Source: Bacteroides reticulotermitis JCM 10512
GTDB lineage: Bacteria; Bacteroidota; Bacteroidia; Bacteroidales; Bacteroidaceae
DNA: 64,000 nt
NCBI RefSeq assembly: GCF_000517545.1
Contig: NZ_BAIV01000006.1
Span: 124,001-188,000 of the forward strand
Direction: 5' to 3'
A program made the translations under genes and the position numbers. The notes under the pieces were generated by a model that ran no database searches, had not been told where the DNA came from, and was given only the letters and a program-made list of their open reading frames with translations. Shown here in pieces: positions 19,943-28,843 of this stretch; the first letter of the stretch is position 1, and each line of letters opens with the position of its first letter.

Positions 19943-20827
19943 ATGATTAAATATATGGAACTAACAGAACAAGATAGAAAAGATTTCCTCCGCTTCCAAC
20001 GCAATGAGATAACCGAGAGCCTGGTATACGAGCGTTTGGCCTCTATTGAAAAAGATGAATCGAACCGGAAAACCCTCCGACTGATTGCTGCAGAGGAACG
20101 TTCACACTACCATATACTCAAGAAATATACCGGCCAAGACGTAGCTCCCAGCCGGAAACGTTTAGTGCGTTTTTATCTGCTTGCCCGTATATTAGGCATC
20201 ACATTTGCCATTAAGCTGATGGAGTCCGGCGAAGAAAATGCGCACAATAATTATGATAAGTATACTTACCTGCCCGATCTGCAAGAATTAGCTCAGGAGG
20301 AAAAAGTACATGAAGGCAAACTGATCGCACTCATCAATGAAGAGCGGCTGGATTATATGGGTTCTGTCGTCTTGGGTTTAAATGACGCACTTGTAGAATT
20401 CACCGGTGCATTGGCAGGATTCACCTTGGCCTTAAGCGATAGCAAACTGATTGCGCTCACCGGTAGCATTACCGGTATTGCAGCCGCCTTATCCATGGCT
20501 TCTTCCGAATATCTGTCGACTAAATCGGAAGGTGGAGAAGGCAAGAAGCCGGCAAAAGCAGCCATTTACACCGGCATCGCTTACCTGATTACGGTCGTTG
20601 CACTTGTAACTCCCTTCATTTTAATCAGCAATGTAATAGCCGCACTGGGTGTTATGTTGTTCATGGCGTTGACTATCATTGCTTTATTCAACTACTATTA
20701 TGCTGTTGCCCGGGGAGAAAGCTTCCGCAAGCGGTTCACCGAGATGGCAGTACTCAGCTTTAGTGTCGCAGCGATCAGCTTCCTGATAGGATATGCGCTC
20801 AAAACGTTTACAGGAATCGACGCTTAA
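19943..20827 (+). CDS. Ferritin-like domain fused to a VIT1/CCC1 metal transporter
   Basis: A 294-residue protein. Residues 1-130 form a ferritin-like four-helix domain with acidic metal-ligand motifs (ESLVYERLASIE, AAEERSHYHIL, AQEEKVHEGKL). Residues 140-294 form a VIT1/CCC1 membrane domain with five hydrophobic helices and the signature LGLNDALVEFTGALAGFTLAL followed by MASSEYLSTKSE. Characterised relatives (membrane-bound ferritin, MbfA-type) export iron or manganese under metal excess. Its direction and metal here are inferred. The second Met (19955, MELTEQDRK) may be the true start. No iron-regulator site was recognised upstream. Confidence 0.85.
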   Translation: MIKYMELTEQDRKDFLRFQRNEITESLVYERLASIEKDESNRKTLRLIAAEERSHYHILKKYTGQDVAPSRKRLVRFYLLARILGITFAIKLMESGEENAHNNYDKYTYLPDLQELAQEEKVHEGKLIALINEERLDYMGSVVLGLNDALVEFTGALAGFTLALSDSKLIALTGSITGIAAALSMASSEYLSTKSEGGEGKKPAKAAIYTGIAYLITVVALVTPFILISNVIAALGVMLFMALTIIALFNYYYAVARGESFRKRFTEMAVLSFSVAAISFLIGYALKTFTGIDA

Positions 20828-21016
20828 CTAAAAAACATCTCCCGTACTCAAAGAGCGAGGCCCTGCGAGTACTTCCAAGTTCCCCCCCCGAACAGATTCG
20901 CTTCGGGGGAATTCGAGCTGCGACCGTTAATAAGGCTTCAAAGCTAAACAAAGTGGTACATCTTTTGTTACTTCGATAAAAGAGAAACAGAATATAAACC
21001 TAAACAATAAAAAGAG

Positions 21017-21610
21017 ATGAAAACACTTATTCTATTCGTAACAATGGCATTAGTGGGTGCGGGCCATACAGCATCCTATGCCCAAAAAGGGAATACGGTT
21101 TCTAACACCGTAGATAAAAAAGTACAAAAAGAAGCTAAAAAAGCCAAGATGCGTGCCGAAGAGGAAGCGATTAACCAAGCTTCCTACGAGCTGGCCTTGG
21201 ATGCCCTGAAAAACAAACAATTCGTTTTGGAAGCCGACAAAGTGACCTTCCGCAACGGTATGAGCACATTTGTGACATCGAACACCAATTTTGTTTTGAT
21301 GGATAAGAACAGGAGTACGGTTCAGGTGGCTTTCGACACAGCCTATCCCGGTCCGAACGGTATCGGTGGCGTTACGGTGGACGGGAACGCATCCAACCTG
21401 AAAATGACGGTCGACAAGAAAGGGAATGTCAACTATTCGTTCAATGCACAAGGAATAGGCATCTCCGCACAAATCTTTATAACGATGACCAGTGGTAGTA
21501 ATAAAGCCAGCGTTACGGTCAATCCGAACTTCAGCAACCGCAATCTGACACTCAACGGAGAGATCGTTCCCTTGGAGCAATCGAACCTTTTCAAAGGCCG
21601 CTCCTGGTAA
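21017..21610 (+). CDS. Secreted DUF4251-family protein
   Basis: A 197-residue protein with a signal peptide (about 1-22, ending ASYAQ), a Lys-rich stretch (23-50), then a beta-rich domain with FVLEADKVTFRNG, a stretch around NFVLMDKNRSTVQVAF and a C-terminal NLTLNGEIVP. This is the pattern of the DUF4251 family common in Bacteroidales. The function is unknown. It is followed by a strong terminator. Upstream (20828-21016) is a short gap with a run of eight C residues (20882-20889) in a hairpin-like CCCCCGAA..TTCGGGGG sequence. Confidence 0.75.
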   Translation: MKTLILFVTMALVGAGHTASYAQKGNTVSNTVDKKVQKEAKKAKMRAEEEAINQASYELALDALKNKQFVLEADKVTFRNGMSTFVTSNTNFVLMDKNRSTVQVAFDTAYPGPNGIGGVTVDGNASNLKMTVDKKGNVNYSFNAQGIGISAQIFITMTSGSNKASVTVNPNFSNRNLTLNGEIVPLEQSNLFKGRSW

Positions 21611-21632
21611 GAAGAAATGAAGAAACTCGGGT

Positions 21633-21678
21633 AACTCCGCTACAAATTACATAAAAAGCGTACATTTGTAGCGGAGTT
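21633..21678 (+). terminator. Terminator after the DUF4251 gene
   Basis: A perfect 15-base stem: AACTCCGCTACAAAT (21633-21647) and its complement at 21664-21678, with a 16-base loop and a T-rich tail. The tail overlaps the promoter of the next gene. Confidence 0.85.
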
Positions 21679-21682
21679 TTTC

Positions 21683-21690
21683 TATTTTTG
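21683..21690 (+). promoter_or_regulatory. -7 element for the response regulator
   Basis: TATTTTTG, 8 bases before the ATG at 21699, directly after the terminator stem. The leader would be only a few bases long. Confidence 0.55.
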
Positions 21691-21698
21691 CAAACATT

Positions 21699-22361
21699 AT
21701 GAGAGAATACATCATCGCAGACAACCAAGATATTAGCAGAGCCGGACTTATGTTTCTGCTCAGCAGAATAAAGGAAATAGATGTTCTTCGGGAAGCAGAT
21801 AACAAAACAGAACTGATTCGCGAGATACGCCTACACCCCCAGGCTGTGGTGATTCTGGACTATACACTCTTCGACTTTGCCGGTGCCGACGAACTGATCG
21901 TGCTCCAGCAACGGTTCAAAGAAGTGAACTGGATTCTATTTTCCGACGAACTGAGTATGAGCTTCTTACGACAGATTCTATTCAGCAGCATGGCCTTTAG
22001 TGTCGTCATGAAGGACAACTCCAAAGAAGAAATCCTGAGTGCCATTCAATGTGCTTCGCGCAAAGAACGATTCATCTGCAATCATGTCAGTAACCTCTTG
22101 CTTTCAGGGGCAGGTTCTCCCGGAAGCGTCAGCAATACCGTCAACGATCATCTGCTGACACAAACAGAAAAAAACATTCTCAAAGAAATCGCTTTAGGCA
22201 AAACTACCAAAGAGATCGCTTCGGAAAAGAACCTGAGTTTCCACACCATCAACAGCCACCGCAAGAACATATTCCGGAAACTGGGTGTAAACAACGTACA
22301 CGAAGCGACCAAATATGCCATGCGGGCAGGAATTGTCGATTTGGCAGAATACTATATCTAA
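21699..22361 (+). CDS. NarL/FixJ-type response regulator
   Basis: A 220-residue protein with a receiver domain (1-120) holding the acidic pocket Asp9, the phospho-acceptor Asp54 ([10 protein letters not shown]) and the conserved Lys in VVMKDNS. The LuxR-type helix-turn-helix lies at about 150-215 ([22 protein letters not shown]). No histidine kinase gene is adjacent, so its partner is unknown. Its stop overlaps the stop of the convergent mnmA by four bases. It could control the DUF4251 or transporter genes upstream, but nothing in the sequence shows this. Confidence 0.88.
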   Translation: MREYIIADNQDISRAGLMFLLSRIKEIDVLREADNKTELIREIRLHPQAVVILDYTLFDFAGADELIVLQQRFKEVNWILFSDELSMSFLRQILFSSMAFSVVMKDNSKEEILSAIQCASRKERFICNHVSNLLLSGAGSPGSVSNTVNDHLLTQTEKNILKEIALGKTTKEIASEKNLSFHTINSHRKNIFRKLGVNNVHEATKYAMRAGIVDLAEYYI

Positions 22362-23434
22362 ATCGTAATTTCTCCGCTACCGATACACAGTTCGGACGCT
22401 TCATCATAGATCACCCCGAACTGTCCGGGAGCAATGCCTTGCAGTTTCTCCGAAGACAAGATACGGTATCCGTTATCTTCCCTGATCAGTTTCCCTTTGG
22501 CAAACTCCGGCGTATGCCGAATCTTAAAGGTTATGTCTACTTCGCTGGTACGATCTCCCCACGGATTCTCCGTAATGAAATGGAAATCTTCGAAACGGAA
22601 CTCGTTGCCGTATTGGGTTTCCACGCCATAGCCATGCGAAACATAGATAATATTGGCTTCCACATCTTTCTTGATCACAAACCAAGGCCCGCCACTCAGT
22701 CCCAAGCCTTTCCGTTGTCCAATGGTGTGAAACCAATATCCGTGATGCGTTCCTACTTTCTTTCCCGTCTCCAGTTCGATGATCGGGCCTTCTTTCTCAC
22801 CCAAAAAGCGACGAACGAAGTCGTTGTAGTTAATCTTTCCCAGGAAACAGATTCCCTGACTATCTTTCCGCCGTGCACTGGGCAGTGCGGCCGAAACAGC
22901 AAGCTGGCGAACCTCCTGTTTCATCAGATGTCCGATGGGGAACATCAGCTTAGACACCTGCAAAGCATCTATCTGCGCGAGAAAATCGGTTTGGTCTTTC
23001 AACGGGTCTTTAGCCGTAGCCAGCCACGTCTTCCCGTCTCGGATTTGTGTGGTGGCATAATGCCCGGTTGCGGTAAAGTCGAAATCCTTTCCGACCTTCT
23101 GTTCAAAGCAGCCGAATTTAATCAGCTTGTTACACATCACATCGGGATTCGGAGTCAGCCCCTTGCGGATCTTATCAATCGCATAAGCCGCCACGTTGTC
23201 CCAATACTCGCGATGCAAGTCAATGATTTCCAACGGCAGGCCATACTTGCGAGCCGTAGCCGTTGCCAGTTCGATATCTTCTTCCGCCGAGCAATCCATA
23301 TAGTCGGCGCCGTCCATACCAATCTTGATGTAGAAAAGAGAGGGCTTATACCCTTGCTCACAAAGGAGGTGTACGACCACTGAACTGTCGACACCTCCCG
23401 ATAACAATGCAGCTATCTTCTTATTATCTTCCAT
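22358..23434 (-). CDS. mnmA: tRNA-specific 2-thiouridylase MnmA
   Basis: Installs the 2-thio group on wobble uridine 34 of tRNAs for Lys, Glu and Gln. The start at 23434 ([18 protein letters not shown]) places the PP-loop SGGVDSS at residues 12-18. The first catalytic Cys lies in [13 protein letters not shown] and the second in [10 protein letters not shown] beta-barrel C-terminal domain ends the 358-residue protein. The frame is open 24 codons further upstream, but that extension is unlike the family. The frame is intact. Confidence 0.93.
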   Translation of the reverse strand: MEDNKKIAALLSGGVDSSVVVHLLCEQGYKPSLFYIKIGMDGADYMDCSAEEDIELATATARKYGLPLEIIDLHREYWDNVAAYAIDKIRKGLTPNPDVMCNKLIKFGCFEQKVGKDFDFTATGHYATTQIRDGKTWLATAKDPLKDQTDFLAQIDALQVSKLMFPIGHLMKQEVRQLAVSAALPSARRKDSQGICFLGKINYNDFVRRFLGEKEGPIIELETGKKVGTHHGYWFHTIGQRKGLGLSGGPWFVIKKDVEANIIYVSHGYGVETQYGNEFRFEDFHFITENPWGDRTSEVDITFKIRHTPEFAKGKLIREDNGYRILSSEKLQGIAPGQFGVIYDEASELCIGSGEITI

Positions 23435-23534
23435 TAAATTCCTTTTTACAAGTTCGCCTTCCCCTGCCAAAGCCTGCCTGCACGTTGCTCTGCCGACAGC
23501 CATCATCCGATGGAAGGACGAAACCTGAATCTAT

Positions 23535-24006
23535 CTATACAATATTTAATTCCATTTTAATGTTACAACGTTCATAAGCAGCATTCAGGTTCGGCACTTC
23601 CTGAAAACCCAATTTACGGTAGAGTGCAATAGACGAAGCCAGACGCGTATTCCCTTCCAAAACAATTTTCCGGACTTCATGTTCACGCGCATACGCTAAT
23701 AATGCTTCGCCCAGAAGAGTTCCGATTCCTCTTCCCTGATATTGGGGAGACACTGCCATTTTAGCCAGTTCATAATAACCTTCGGGAGCATGCTTGATAA
23801 GCGCGCAGCACCCCACCGGTTTCCCCTGTCCGTTTACAGCAAAGAAGATTTGTCCGCCTTGCTTCAGAATGTATCGCTCGGGGTCGTTAAGTACGACACG
23901 ATCAGAACTCTCCAAATGGAAGAAAGTCTGTATCCATTCTAAATTAAGACGAACAAAAATCTCTTAGGTAAACGGGTTGATACAGTTCTATTCTCAACTC
24001 GTTCAT
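23535..24006 (-). CDS. GNAT N-acetyltransferase, frameshifted near the N-terminus
   Basis: The main part has the acetyl-CoA loop in SPQYQGRGIGTLL and the C-terminal NTRLASSIALYRKLGF, both GNAT hallmarks. The frame that carries them opens without a good start at 23915. Just upstream another frame starts with ATG at 24006 and reads MNELRIELYQPVYLRDFCS. Removing one base, or restoring two, near 23943-23952 joins it to LNLEWIQTFFHLE. The repaired protein has about 157 residues. It starts 12 bases after the metY stop, so the two form an operon. The acetyl acceptor is unknown. Confidence 0.75.
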
Positions 24007-24018
24007 AGCGTCATGCTA

Positions 24019-25305
24019 TTAAATTTTAGCCAAGGCCTGATCCAAATCTGCAATAATATCATCAATATGCTCCGTACCAACCGACAAGCGGATTGTACTT
24101 TGCTTAATACCTTGTTCCAACAGTTCCTTTTCGCTCAACTGCGAGTGGGTGGTGGTAGCCGGGTGAATCACCAGCGATTTCACATCCGCCACGTTAGCCA
24201 ACAACGAGAAGATCTCCAAGCTGTCAATCAGTTTATGCGCTTCTGCCTGTCCCCCTTTAATTTCAAATGTAAAGATAGAGCCTCCCCCGTTAGGGAAATA
24301 CTTCTGATACAGTGCATGATCGGGATGCGAAGGTAAAGCCGGATGATTGACCAGATCTACTTTAGGATGTTTTTTCAAGTAGTCGACCACTTTCAACGCA
24401 TTCTCTACGTGACGTTCAACACGCAAAGAGAGTGTTTCCAATCCTTGCAAAAGGATGAAAGCATTGAACGGGCTGATAGCCGCACCCGTATCGCGCAACA
24501 ATACCGCACGGATACGTACCGCATAAGCTGCCGGGCCTGCCGCATCGACAAAACGAACGCCGTGATAACTTGGGTCCGGTTCGGTGAGTTGCGGGAATTT
24601 GCCGGAGGCCACCCAGTCGAACTTACCGGAGTCTACTATAACGCCACCGAGTGAGGAACCATGTCCACCGATAAACTTAGTAGCCGAATGAATCACTATA
24701 TCAGCACCATGCTCGATGGGGCGAATGAGGTATGGAGTACCGAATGTATTGTCGATAAGCAAAGGGATTTTGTGCCGGTGAGCTATTTCAGCCACAGCAT
24801 CAATATCAATCAGGTTGCAGTTCGGGTTGCCGAACGTTTCAATGAACAAGGCTTTGGTGTTATCCTGAATGGCTCGTTCAAAGTTCTGCAAATCAGTCGG
24901 ATCGACAAAAGTTGTAGTTACTCCATAGGTAGGCAACGTATGTGCCAACAAATTGTATGTTCCCCCGTAGATTGTTTTGGCAGACACAATGTGGTCGCCG
25001 GCACGGGTAATGTTTTCGAAAGCATAGGTAACCGCGGCAGCACCGGAAGCGACAGCCAGTCCGGCAACTCCTCCTTCGAGGGCAGCAACGCGCTTTTCGA
25101 ACACATCTTGTGTCGAGTTGGTCAACCGTCCGTAAATGTTACCCGGATCCTGAAGCCCGAAGCGAGCAGCAGCATGCGCCGAGTTGCGGAACACATACGA
25201 AGTGGTTTGATAAATAGGAACGGCGCGCGCATCAGTTGCGGGGTCGGGAGTCTCTTGACCTACATGTAGTTGTAGTGTTTCAAAGTGTAATTTCTTTGGT
25301 TCCAT
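24019..25305 (-). CDS. metY: O-acetylhomoserine sulfhydrylase (PLP-dependent)
   Basis: About 428 residues of the Cys/Met metabolism PLP family. It uses sulfide and O-acetylhomoserine to make homocysteine. Features seen are [14 protein letters not shown] at the N-terminus, the [20 protein letters not shown] segment, the pyridoxal-binding aspartate in [12 protein letters not shown] and the Schiff-base lysine in [12 protein letters not shown]. The start is set at ATG 25305 (25311 is also possible), because the only good -7 element lies at 25351-25358, downstream of the longer open frame's first codon. No SAM riboswitch was recognised in the short leader. Confidence 0.92.
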   Translation of the reverse strand: MEPKKLHFETLQLHVGQETPDPATDARAVPIYQTTSYVFRNSAHAAARFGLQDPGNIYGRLTNSTQDVFEKRVAALEGGVAGLAVASGAAAVTYAFENITRAGDHIVSAKTIYGGTYNLLAHTLPTYGVTTTFVDPTDLQNFERAIQDNTKALFIETFGNPNCNLIDIDAVAEIAHRHKIPLLIDNTFGTPYLIRPIEHGADIVIHSATKFIGGHGSSLGGVIVDSGKFDWVASGKFPQLTEPDPSYHGVRFVDAAGPAAYAVRIRAVLLRDTGAAISPFNAFILLQGLETLSLRVERHVENALKVVDYLKKHPKVDLVNHPALPSHPDHALYQKYFPNGGGSIFTFEIKGGQAEAHKLIDSLEIFSLLANVADVKSLVIHPATTTHSQLSEKELLEQGIKQSTIRLSVGTEHIDDIIADLDQALAKI

Positions 25306-25350
25306 TTGCATTCTATATTTAGTTAATACCGATTGAAAACTTCGATGATG

Positions 25351-25358
25351 CAAAGATA
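25351..25358 (-). promoter_or_regulatory. -7 element for metY
   Basis: Reads TATCTTTG on the minus strand, with the start codon about 45 bases downstream. Confidence 0.65.
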
Positions 25359-25436
25359 AGGGAAGATCAGCGTATTACCAATCACATATTGAAGTCATTT
25401 TTGTACCATAATCGTGGTAAATCACGAAGAATTTCC

Positions 25437-25444
25437 TACATTTG
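25437..25444 (+). promoter_or_regulatory. -7 element for the S41 protease gene
   Basis: TACATTTG matches TAnnTTTG, 25 bases before the ATG at 25469. It is divergent from the metY promoter. Confidence 0.65.
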
Positions 25445-25468
25445 CGAACTGAAAAGCTTATAAAGACG

Positions 25469-26884
25469 ATGAATTTAAGAAAGATAATCCTTTTACCGGT
25501 TGCTACGGTTATAGTAATATGCAGCTTCGTATCCTGCGGTCAAGACCGTTGGCCGGAGTATGCACCGCGTATCGCTTTAGATAGTTGGATATACGATGTC
25601 ATGCAGGAAAATTACTTATGGTACAACCAAATGGCTTCGCAAGAAGATTTAAATCTTTTTTTGAGACCAGCCGAATTCTTAGCCAAAGCGAAGATCAGCA
25701 CCGACAATTACTCTTCTGTAGACTCCATTCGGCCAATTCCATTGCCGGTCTATGGTTTCGACTATTCGCTGGTGCGCAATCCGGATAACGATACAGCCTA
25801 TAACGCACTTATTACGTACGTCATCCCCAACTCTCCCGCAGATGTCGCCGGACTGAAACGAGGTAACTGGATCATGAAAGTAGATACTTCCTTTATTAGT
25901 AAGAAGTATGAAGCAAAATGGTTGCAAGGAGTTGACATGCGCCGATTGGTGATGGGTAAATGGACGCAAATCGAAATCGAACCCGACCCCGGAGAAGAGG
26001 AACCGACAGAACCGGTATACGAATACAAAGTGTTGCCCACTAAAGATACATTGGATCTGGGCGTAGCCGCTATTGTAGAAGATACACCTATCCATACGTA
26101 TAAAACGCTGTCGCTCAAAGACGGAAGCGAAGTGGGTTATCTAATGTACAACAGCTTCACCGCCGGGACAAACCACGAACCGGAAAAGTATAACGATATG
26201 CTACGTGCGATCTCCGTCGAACTCAGCCAGAAGAATATTAACCGGCTCATTCTGGACTTGCGCTACAACGCCGGCGGAAGCATGGACTGTGCGCAACTAC
26301 TGGGCACACTTATGGTACCTCCTTCTTTTCTCGACCAACCGATGGTGAACCTGAAATACAACGATAAGAACACGGCTAAAGACAAGGCTATAACTTTCGA
26401 CCAATCGTTGCTGGGTTCCGGCAAGAATCTGGATTTGACAACGCTCGTCGTTTTATTTAGCAGCCAGACAGCCGGTGCACCGGAGATGATGATATTCGGA
26501 GTCAATGGCAAAATAGGGAAAGTGGTTGGTATAGGTAATTCCACCAAGGGGCAAAATGTGGCTACGGAACGATTCGTTCATGAAGATTTCGGATGGGCAG
26601 TCAACCCAGTGGTATGTACCATAGTCGATGCAGAGAACAAAACATACGGCTCTTTCCAACCAACCTTCGCGGTAAGCAATGCTTCGACCGATTACGCGAA
26701 CTTCCTTCCGTTTGGCGATCCCAAGGAAACGTTGTTAAGCAAAGCGATTGAGTATATGGAAACGGGAACAGTTGTTACCTCAAAAACGTCCAAAACAAAC
26801 GGTGTAACTGCCCCACTAAAAATAGAGAAAAGCGTGAAAAGTCCGGCTAGCCTGCGCTTCGCCAAAGGCCTGCAAATCAAATAA
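25469..26884 (+). CDS. S41 family peptidase lipoprotein
   Basis: About 471 residues beginning at ATG 25469 with a lipoprotein signal (ICSFVSC, Cys near residue 23). An N-terminal helical segment (SWIYDVMQENYLWYN) is followed by a PDZ-like region (YVIPNSPADVAGLKRGNW) and the C-terminal-processing-protease domain. The catalytic Ser is in FSSQTAGAPEMM and RYNAGGSMDC is the usual preceding loop. The conserved lysine of some S41 enzymes is not clearly placed here. Probably an outer-membrane or periplasmic protease; its substrate is unknown. The next gene starts 2 bases after its stop. Confidence 0.88.
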   Translation: MNLRKIILLPVATVIVICSFVSCGQDRWPEYAPRIALDSWIYDVMQENYLWYNQMASQEDLNLFLRPAEFLAKAKISTDNYSSVDSIRPIPLPVYGFDYSLVRNPDNDTAYNALITYVIPNSPADVAGLKRGNWIMKVDTSFISKKYEAKWLQGVDMRRLVMGKWTQIEIEPDPGEEEPTEPVYEYKVLPTKDTLDLGVAAIVEDTPIHTYKTLSLKDGSEVGYLMYNSFTAGTNHEPEKYNDMLRAISVELSQKNINRLILDLRYNAGGSMDCAQLLGTLMVPPSFLDQPMVNLKYNDKNTAKDKAITFDQSLLGSGKNLDLTTLVVLFSSQTAGAPEMMIFGVNGKIGKVVGIGNSTKGQNVATERFVHEDFGWAVNPVVCTIVDAENKTYGSFQPTFAVSNASTDYANFLPFGDPKETLLSKAIEYMETGTVVTSKTSKTNGVTAPLKIEKSVKSPASLRFAKGLQIK

Positions 26885-26886
26885 GC

Positions 26887-27753
26887 ATGAGGAAAATCGC
26901 TGCAATTCTACTATTTTCTGTATGCCTAGCGGGCTGTTCCGACTCTGACGATAACGAGACACCCCGTTCGTTCAACCGGATTCTGTTGACGGAAGTATGC
27001 AACGGAGCATCTAGCTATAATATTAAAAGGAGCGAAGAGTATCGGTATGTCGGCGGACGGATGATGAGTCGTACCGTCAGCCAACAATTTATAGCACCGG
27101 GTACCGAACCTGTAGAAAGCACTCGTGTCTCTTTCGCATACGCTGACGATCACAACTCGGTGACGCTGACCGACGAGGTCGATACCAAGCGCAACTACTC
27201 ACTTGATGCCGATGGTTATGCTACCGAATGCCTCTACGAAGCTTATAAAGATCGCCGACTCTATACTTTTTCCTACACAAACGGGTATCTGACGCAACTT
27301 ACTGAGAAGTTACTTCCGGCATACGGTTCGGGAGAAGGCGCTCTTTTTCATACGCTCGACTTGGCTTACAGTAATGGCAGCCTTGCTTCTATCGCATCTT
27401 CTTCTTTCAGGGACTCCCCAACCACCCCAACTAATCAATTCCGGACTATCTGCGAAGCAGGCACGGACAAGAATGTATACGCTTTTCCTTGTCTGGAACT
27501 TCTGGACACATATCCGCTCACTTTCCATCACGAAGCGCTCTTTGCCGGTATGCTCGGTAAAGTTTCACAGCACTTAATAGCCCGGTCATACCCGGAGCAA
27601 ACAATTGGCAAGTATTCCGAATCGACTGCCTATACATACGAATTCAATGCTCAGAAGAAACCAACCACCATCCGCAAACGTATGACGTATACGGGAGGTA
27701 AGGAGCAAGATATATATCCCAACCAACGGGATATCGCCATTACCATCGAGTAA
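26887..27753 (+). CDS. DUF4595-like lipoprotein
   Basis: A 288-residue protein with a clear lipobox (LAGCSDSDDN, Cys about 17). The rest is beta-rich with repeated YxYxNGYL-like strands (YTFSYTNGYLTQL, LDLAYSNGSLASI, YTYEFNAQKKPTTI) resembling RHS- or DUF4595-type repeats. The function is unknown. Tight coupling to the S41 protease suggests it is a surface partner or substrate. Confidence 0.7.
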   Translation: MRKIAAILLFSVCLAGCSDSDDNETPRSFNRILLTEVCNGASSYNIKRSEEYRYVGGRMMSRTVSQQFIAPGTEPVESTRVSFAYADDHNSVTLTDEVDTKRNYSLDADGYATECLYEAYKDRRLYTFSYTNGYLTQLTEKLLPAYGSGEGALFHTLDLAYSNGSLASIASSSFRDSPTTPTNQFRTICEAGTDKNVYAFPCLELLDTYPLTFHHEALFAGMLGKVSQHLIARSYPEQTIGKYSESTAYTYEFNAQKKPTTIRKRMTYTGGKEQDIYPNQRDIAITIE

Positions 27754-27803
27754 TTCGGTTTGATTCCCTATCAAACACGCAAAAAGAAGTACTGTACTTG
27801 CCT

Positions 27804-27930
27804 GTTTCATGCCAGTGAAACTTTTGTTTCCTCGGCCGAAACTTTTGTTTCTCCAGCAGGAAACTTTTTTCTCATCACTAAGAGAATAAATTCTCACCTA
27901 GATGAAACTTTTTTCTCATCGGCATGAAAC
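27804..27930. repeat. Array of GTTTC-N7/8-GAAAC mini-hairpins, copy 1
   Basis: About six units of 20-24 bases. Each has a GTTTC or CTCAT/CTCAC half-site, 4-8 bases, then GAAAC or GAGAA, and a T-rich spacer. The first three are GTTTC-ATGCCAGT-GAAAC, GTTTC-CTCGGCC-GAAAC and GTTTC-TCCAGCAG-GAAAC. A related array lies at 49017-49130. Confidence 0.7.
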
Positions 27931-28103
27931 AACTGAGACAACCGGTTGTTTTTCCTAAAACAAAGGGAGAAACCTTGCCAATCAACGGACTTCCGCAATT
28001 AACTGGAACTAGCATTCGCACCTCGGCAACCGAGCGAGCGTCACGGCAACCGCCACCACTTCTCGAAAAACAAAGCCATACTTCAGACGGAATACGGTTC
28101 AAA

Positions 28104-28288
28104 GTGAATGAGAGATCCCTCAAAATTGATGAGAGATAGGCTCAAAAAAGGGCAAAAACAGGAGGAAATGATGAGAGATAGCACTTTTGGGAAGTATCTC
28201 TCATTGCGTATCACACTGATTTACTGCCTATTAATCAACAAACAATGAGACCATGAGAGATGAAATATTTTTTCTTTCTTGTAGAGGG
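28104..28288 (-). repeat. Copy B of the dispersed ATCTCTCAT intergenic repeat
   Basis: The inverted, diverged counterpart of 4957-5140. Read leftward it shows the same order: ACAAGAAAG and an A-rich AAATATTT block, ATCTCTCAT followed by GTCTCAT, a hairpin with stems at 28171-28180 and 28195-28204, and two further ATCTCTCAT motifs. Confidence 0.75.
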
Positions 28289-28660
28289 GAATGATATAAG
28301 TAGGAAACGGAAACGTTGGCCGACAATAGCCTGACCGGTAAGTATTAAGAGTCTAGCCTTCAGCTATTAATACCCCAGTACTCAACTAACTAGTGCCAGT
28401 ACTCGGGCTGTTACATTCAGGTACCTGAATTACCATAAGCAAGCACTAAGGTTTCTATAAGCAAGTATTTAAGTTATCTCCAACAAGCAAACAAATTAGC
28501 CTAAACGAGCATTCAGCTTACTCCGACCGAGCGGCCGATTGCATCCGAACTCCCGGAATATTCAGAGCGAACGCCCAAGGAAGTCCGTACATCCGTTTCG
28601 CTTGATCCCCAAAGATGCTTGTTTGCCTATAAAACGACTACGGTTTGGGAGGACGGCCCG

Positions 28661-28692
28661 GCATTGTGACGGCAAATTTGCCGTCACAATGC
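28661..28692. repeat. 32-base perfect palindrome
   Basis: GCATTGTGACGGCAAA (28661-28676) is immediately followed by its exact reverse complement (28677-28692), with no loop. Confidence 0.85.
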
Positions 28693-28766
28693 TGTCACCG
28701 CCTGCTGTCACAAACTTAACTACTTAGAATCAATCCGTTAAGCATCACTTTGTGACAAGTGACAGC
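28691..28766. repeat. Nested GTGACA inverted repeats
   Basis: GCTGTCAC (28691-28698) pairs with GTGACAGC (28759-28766) and TGTCACAAA (28706-28714) pairs with TTTGTGACA (28749-28757), leaving a loop of about 34 bases. Confidence 0.65.
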
Positions 28767-28843
28767 GCTTTATTTAAAACAACTCGTAGGAGCGAGCAAT
28801 CGGTTCGCTTAAGTAGTAAGTCAAAGCGAATTTAGCCACGCTT

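Larger units (their letters stand above)
27754..28843 (+). other. Gene-free convergent intergenic region rich in hairpins
   Basis: About 1.09 kb lies between two convergent genes. It holds an array of GTTTC/GAAAC mini-hairpins (27804-27930), a copy of the ATCTCTCAT repeat (28104-28288), a 32-base perfect palindrome (28661-28692) and nested GTGACA hairpins (28691-28766). Positions 28320-28560 are AT-rich with short direct repeats of ATAAGCAAG. No open frame in it looks like a gene. Confidence 0.7.

Noticed and set aside
22439-23383. A 314-residue open frame on the plus strand
   Set aside because: It is wholly antisense to mnmA, whose motifs are clear on the other strand, and its composition is not protein-like.
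24661-25269. A 202-residue open frame on the plus strand
   Set aside because: It is antisense to metY and has no family signal. Similar long shadow frames occur opposite other GC-richer genes.
25306-25468. SAM riboswitch or other methionine-responsive leader before metY
   Set aside because: The leader after the -7 element is only about 40 bases and no kink-turn or pseudoknot core was recognised.
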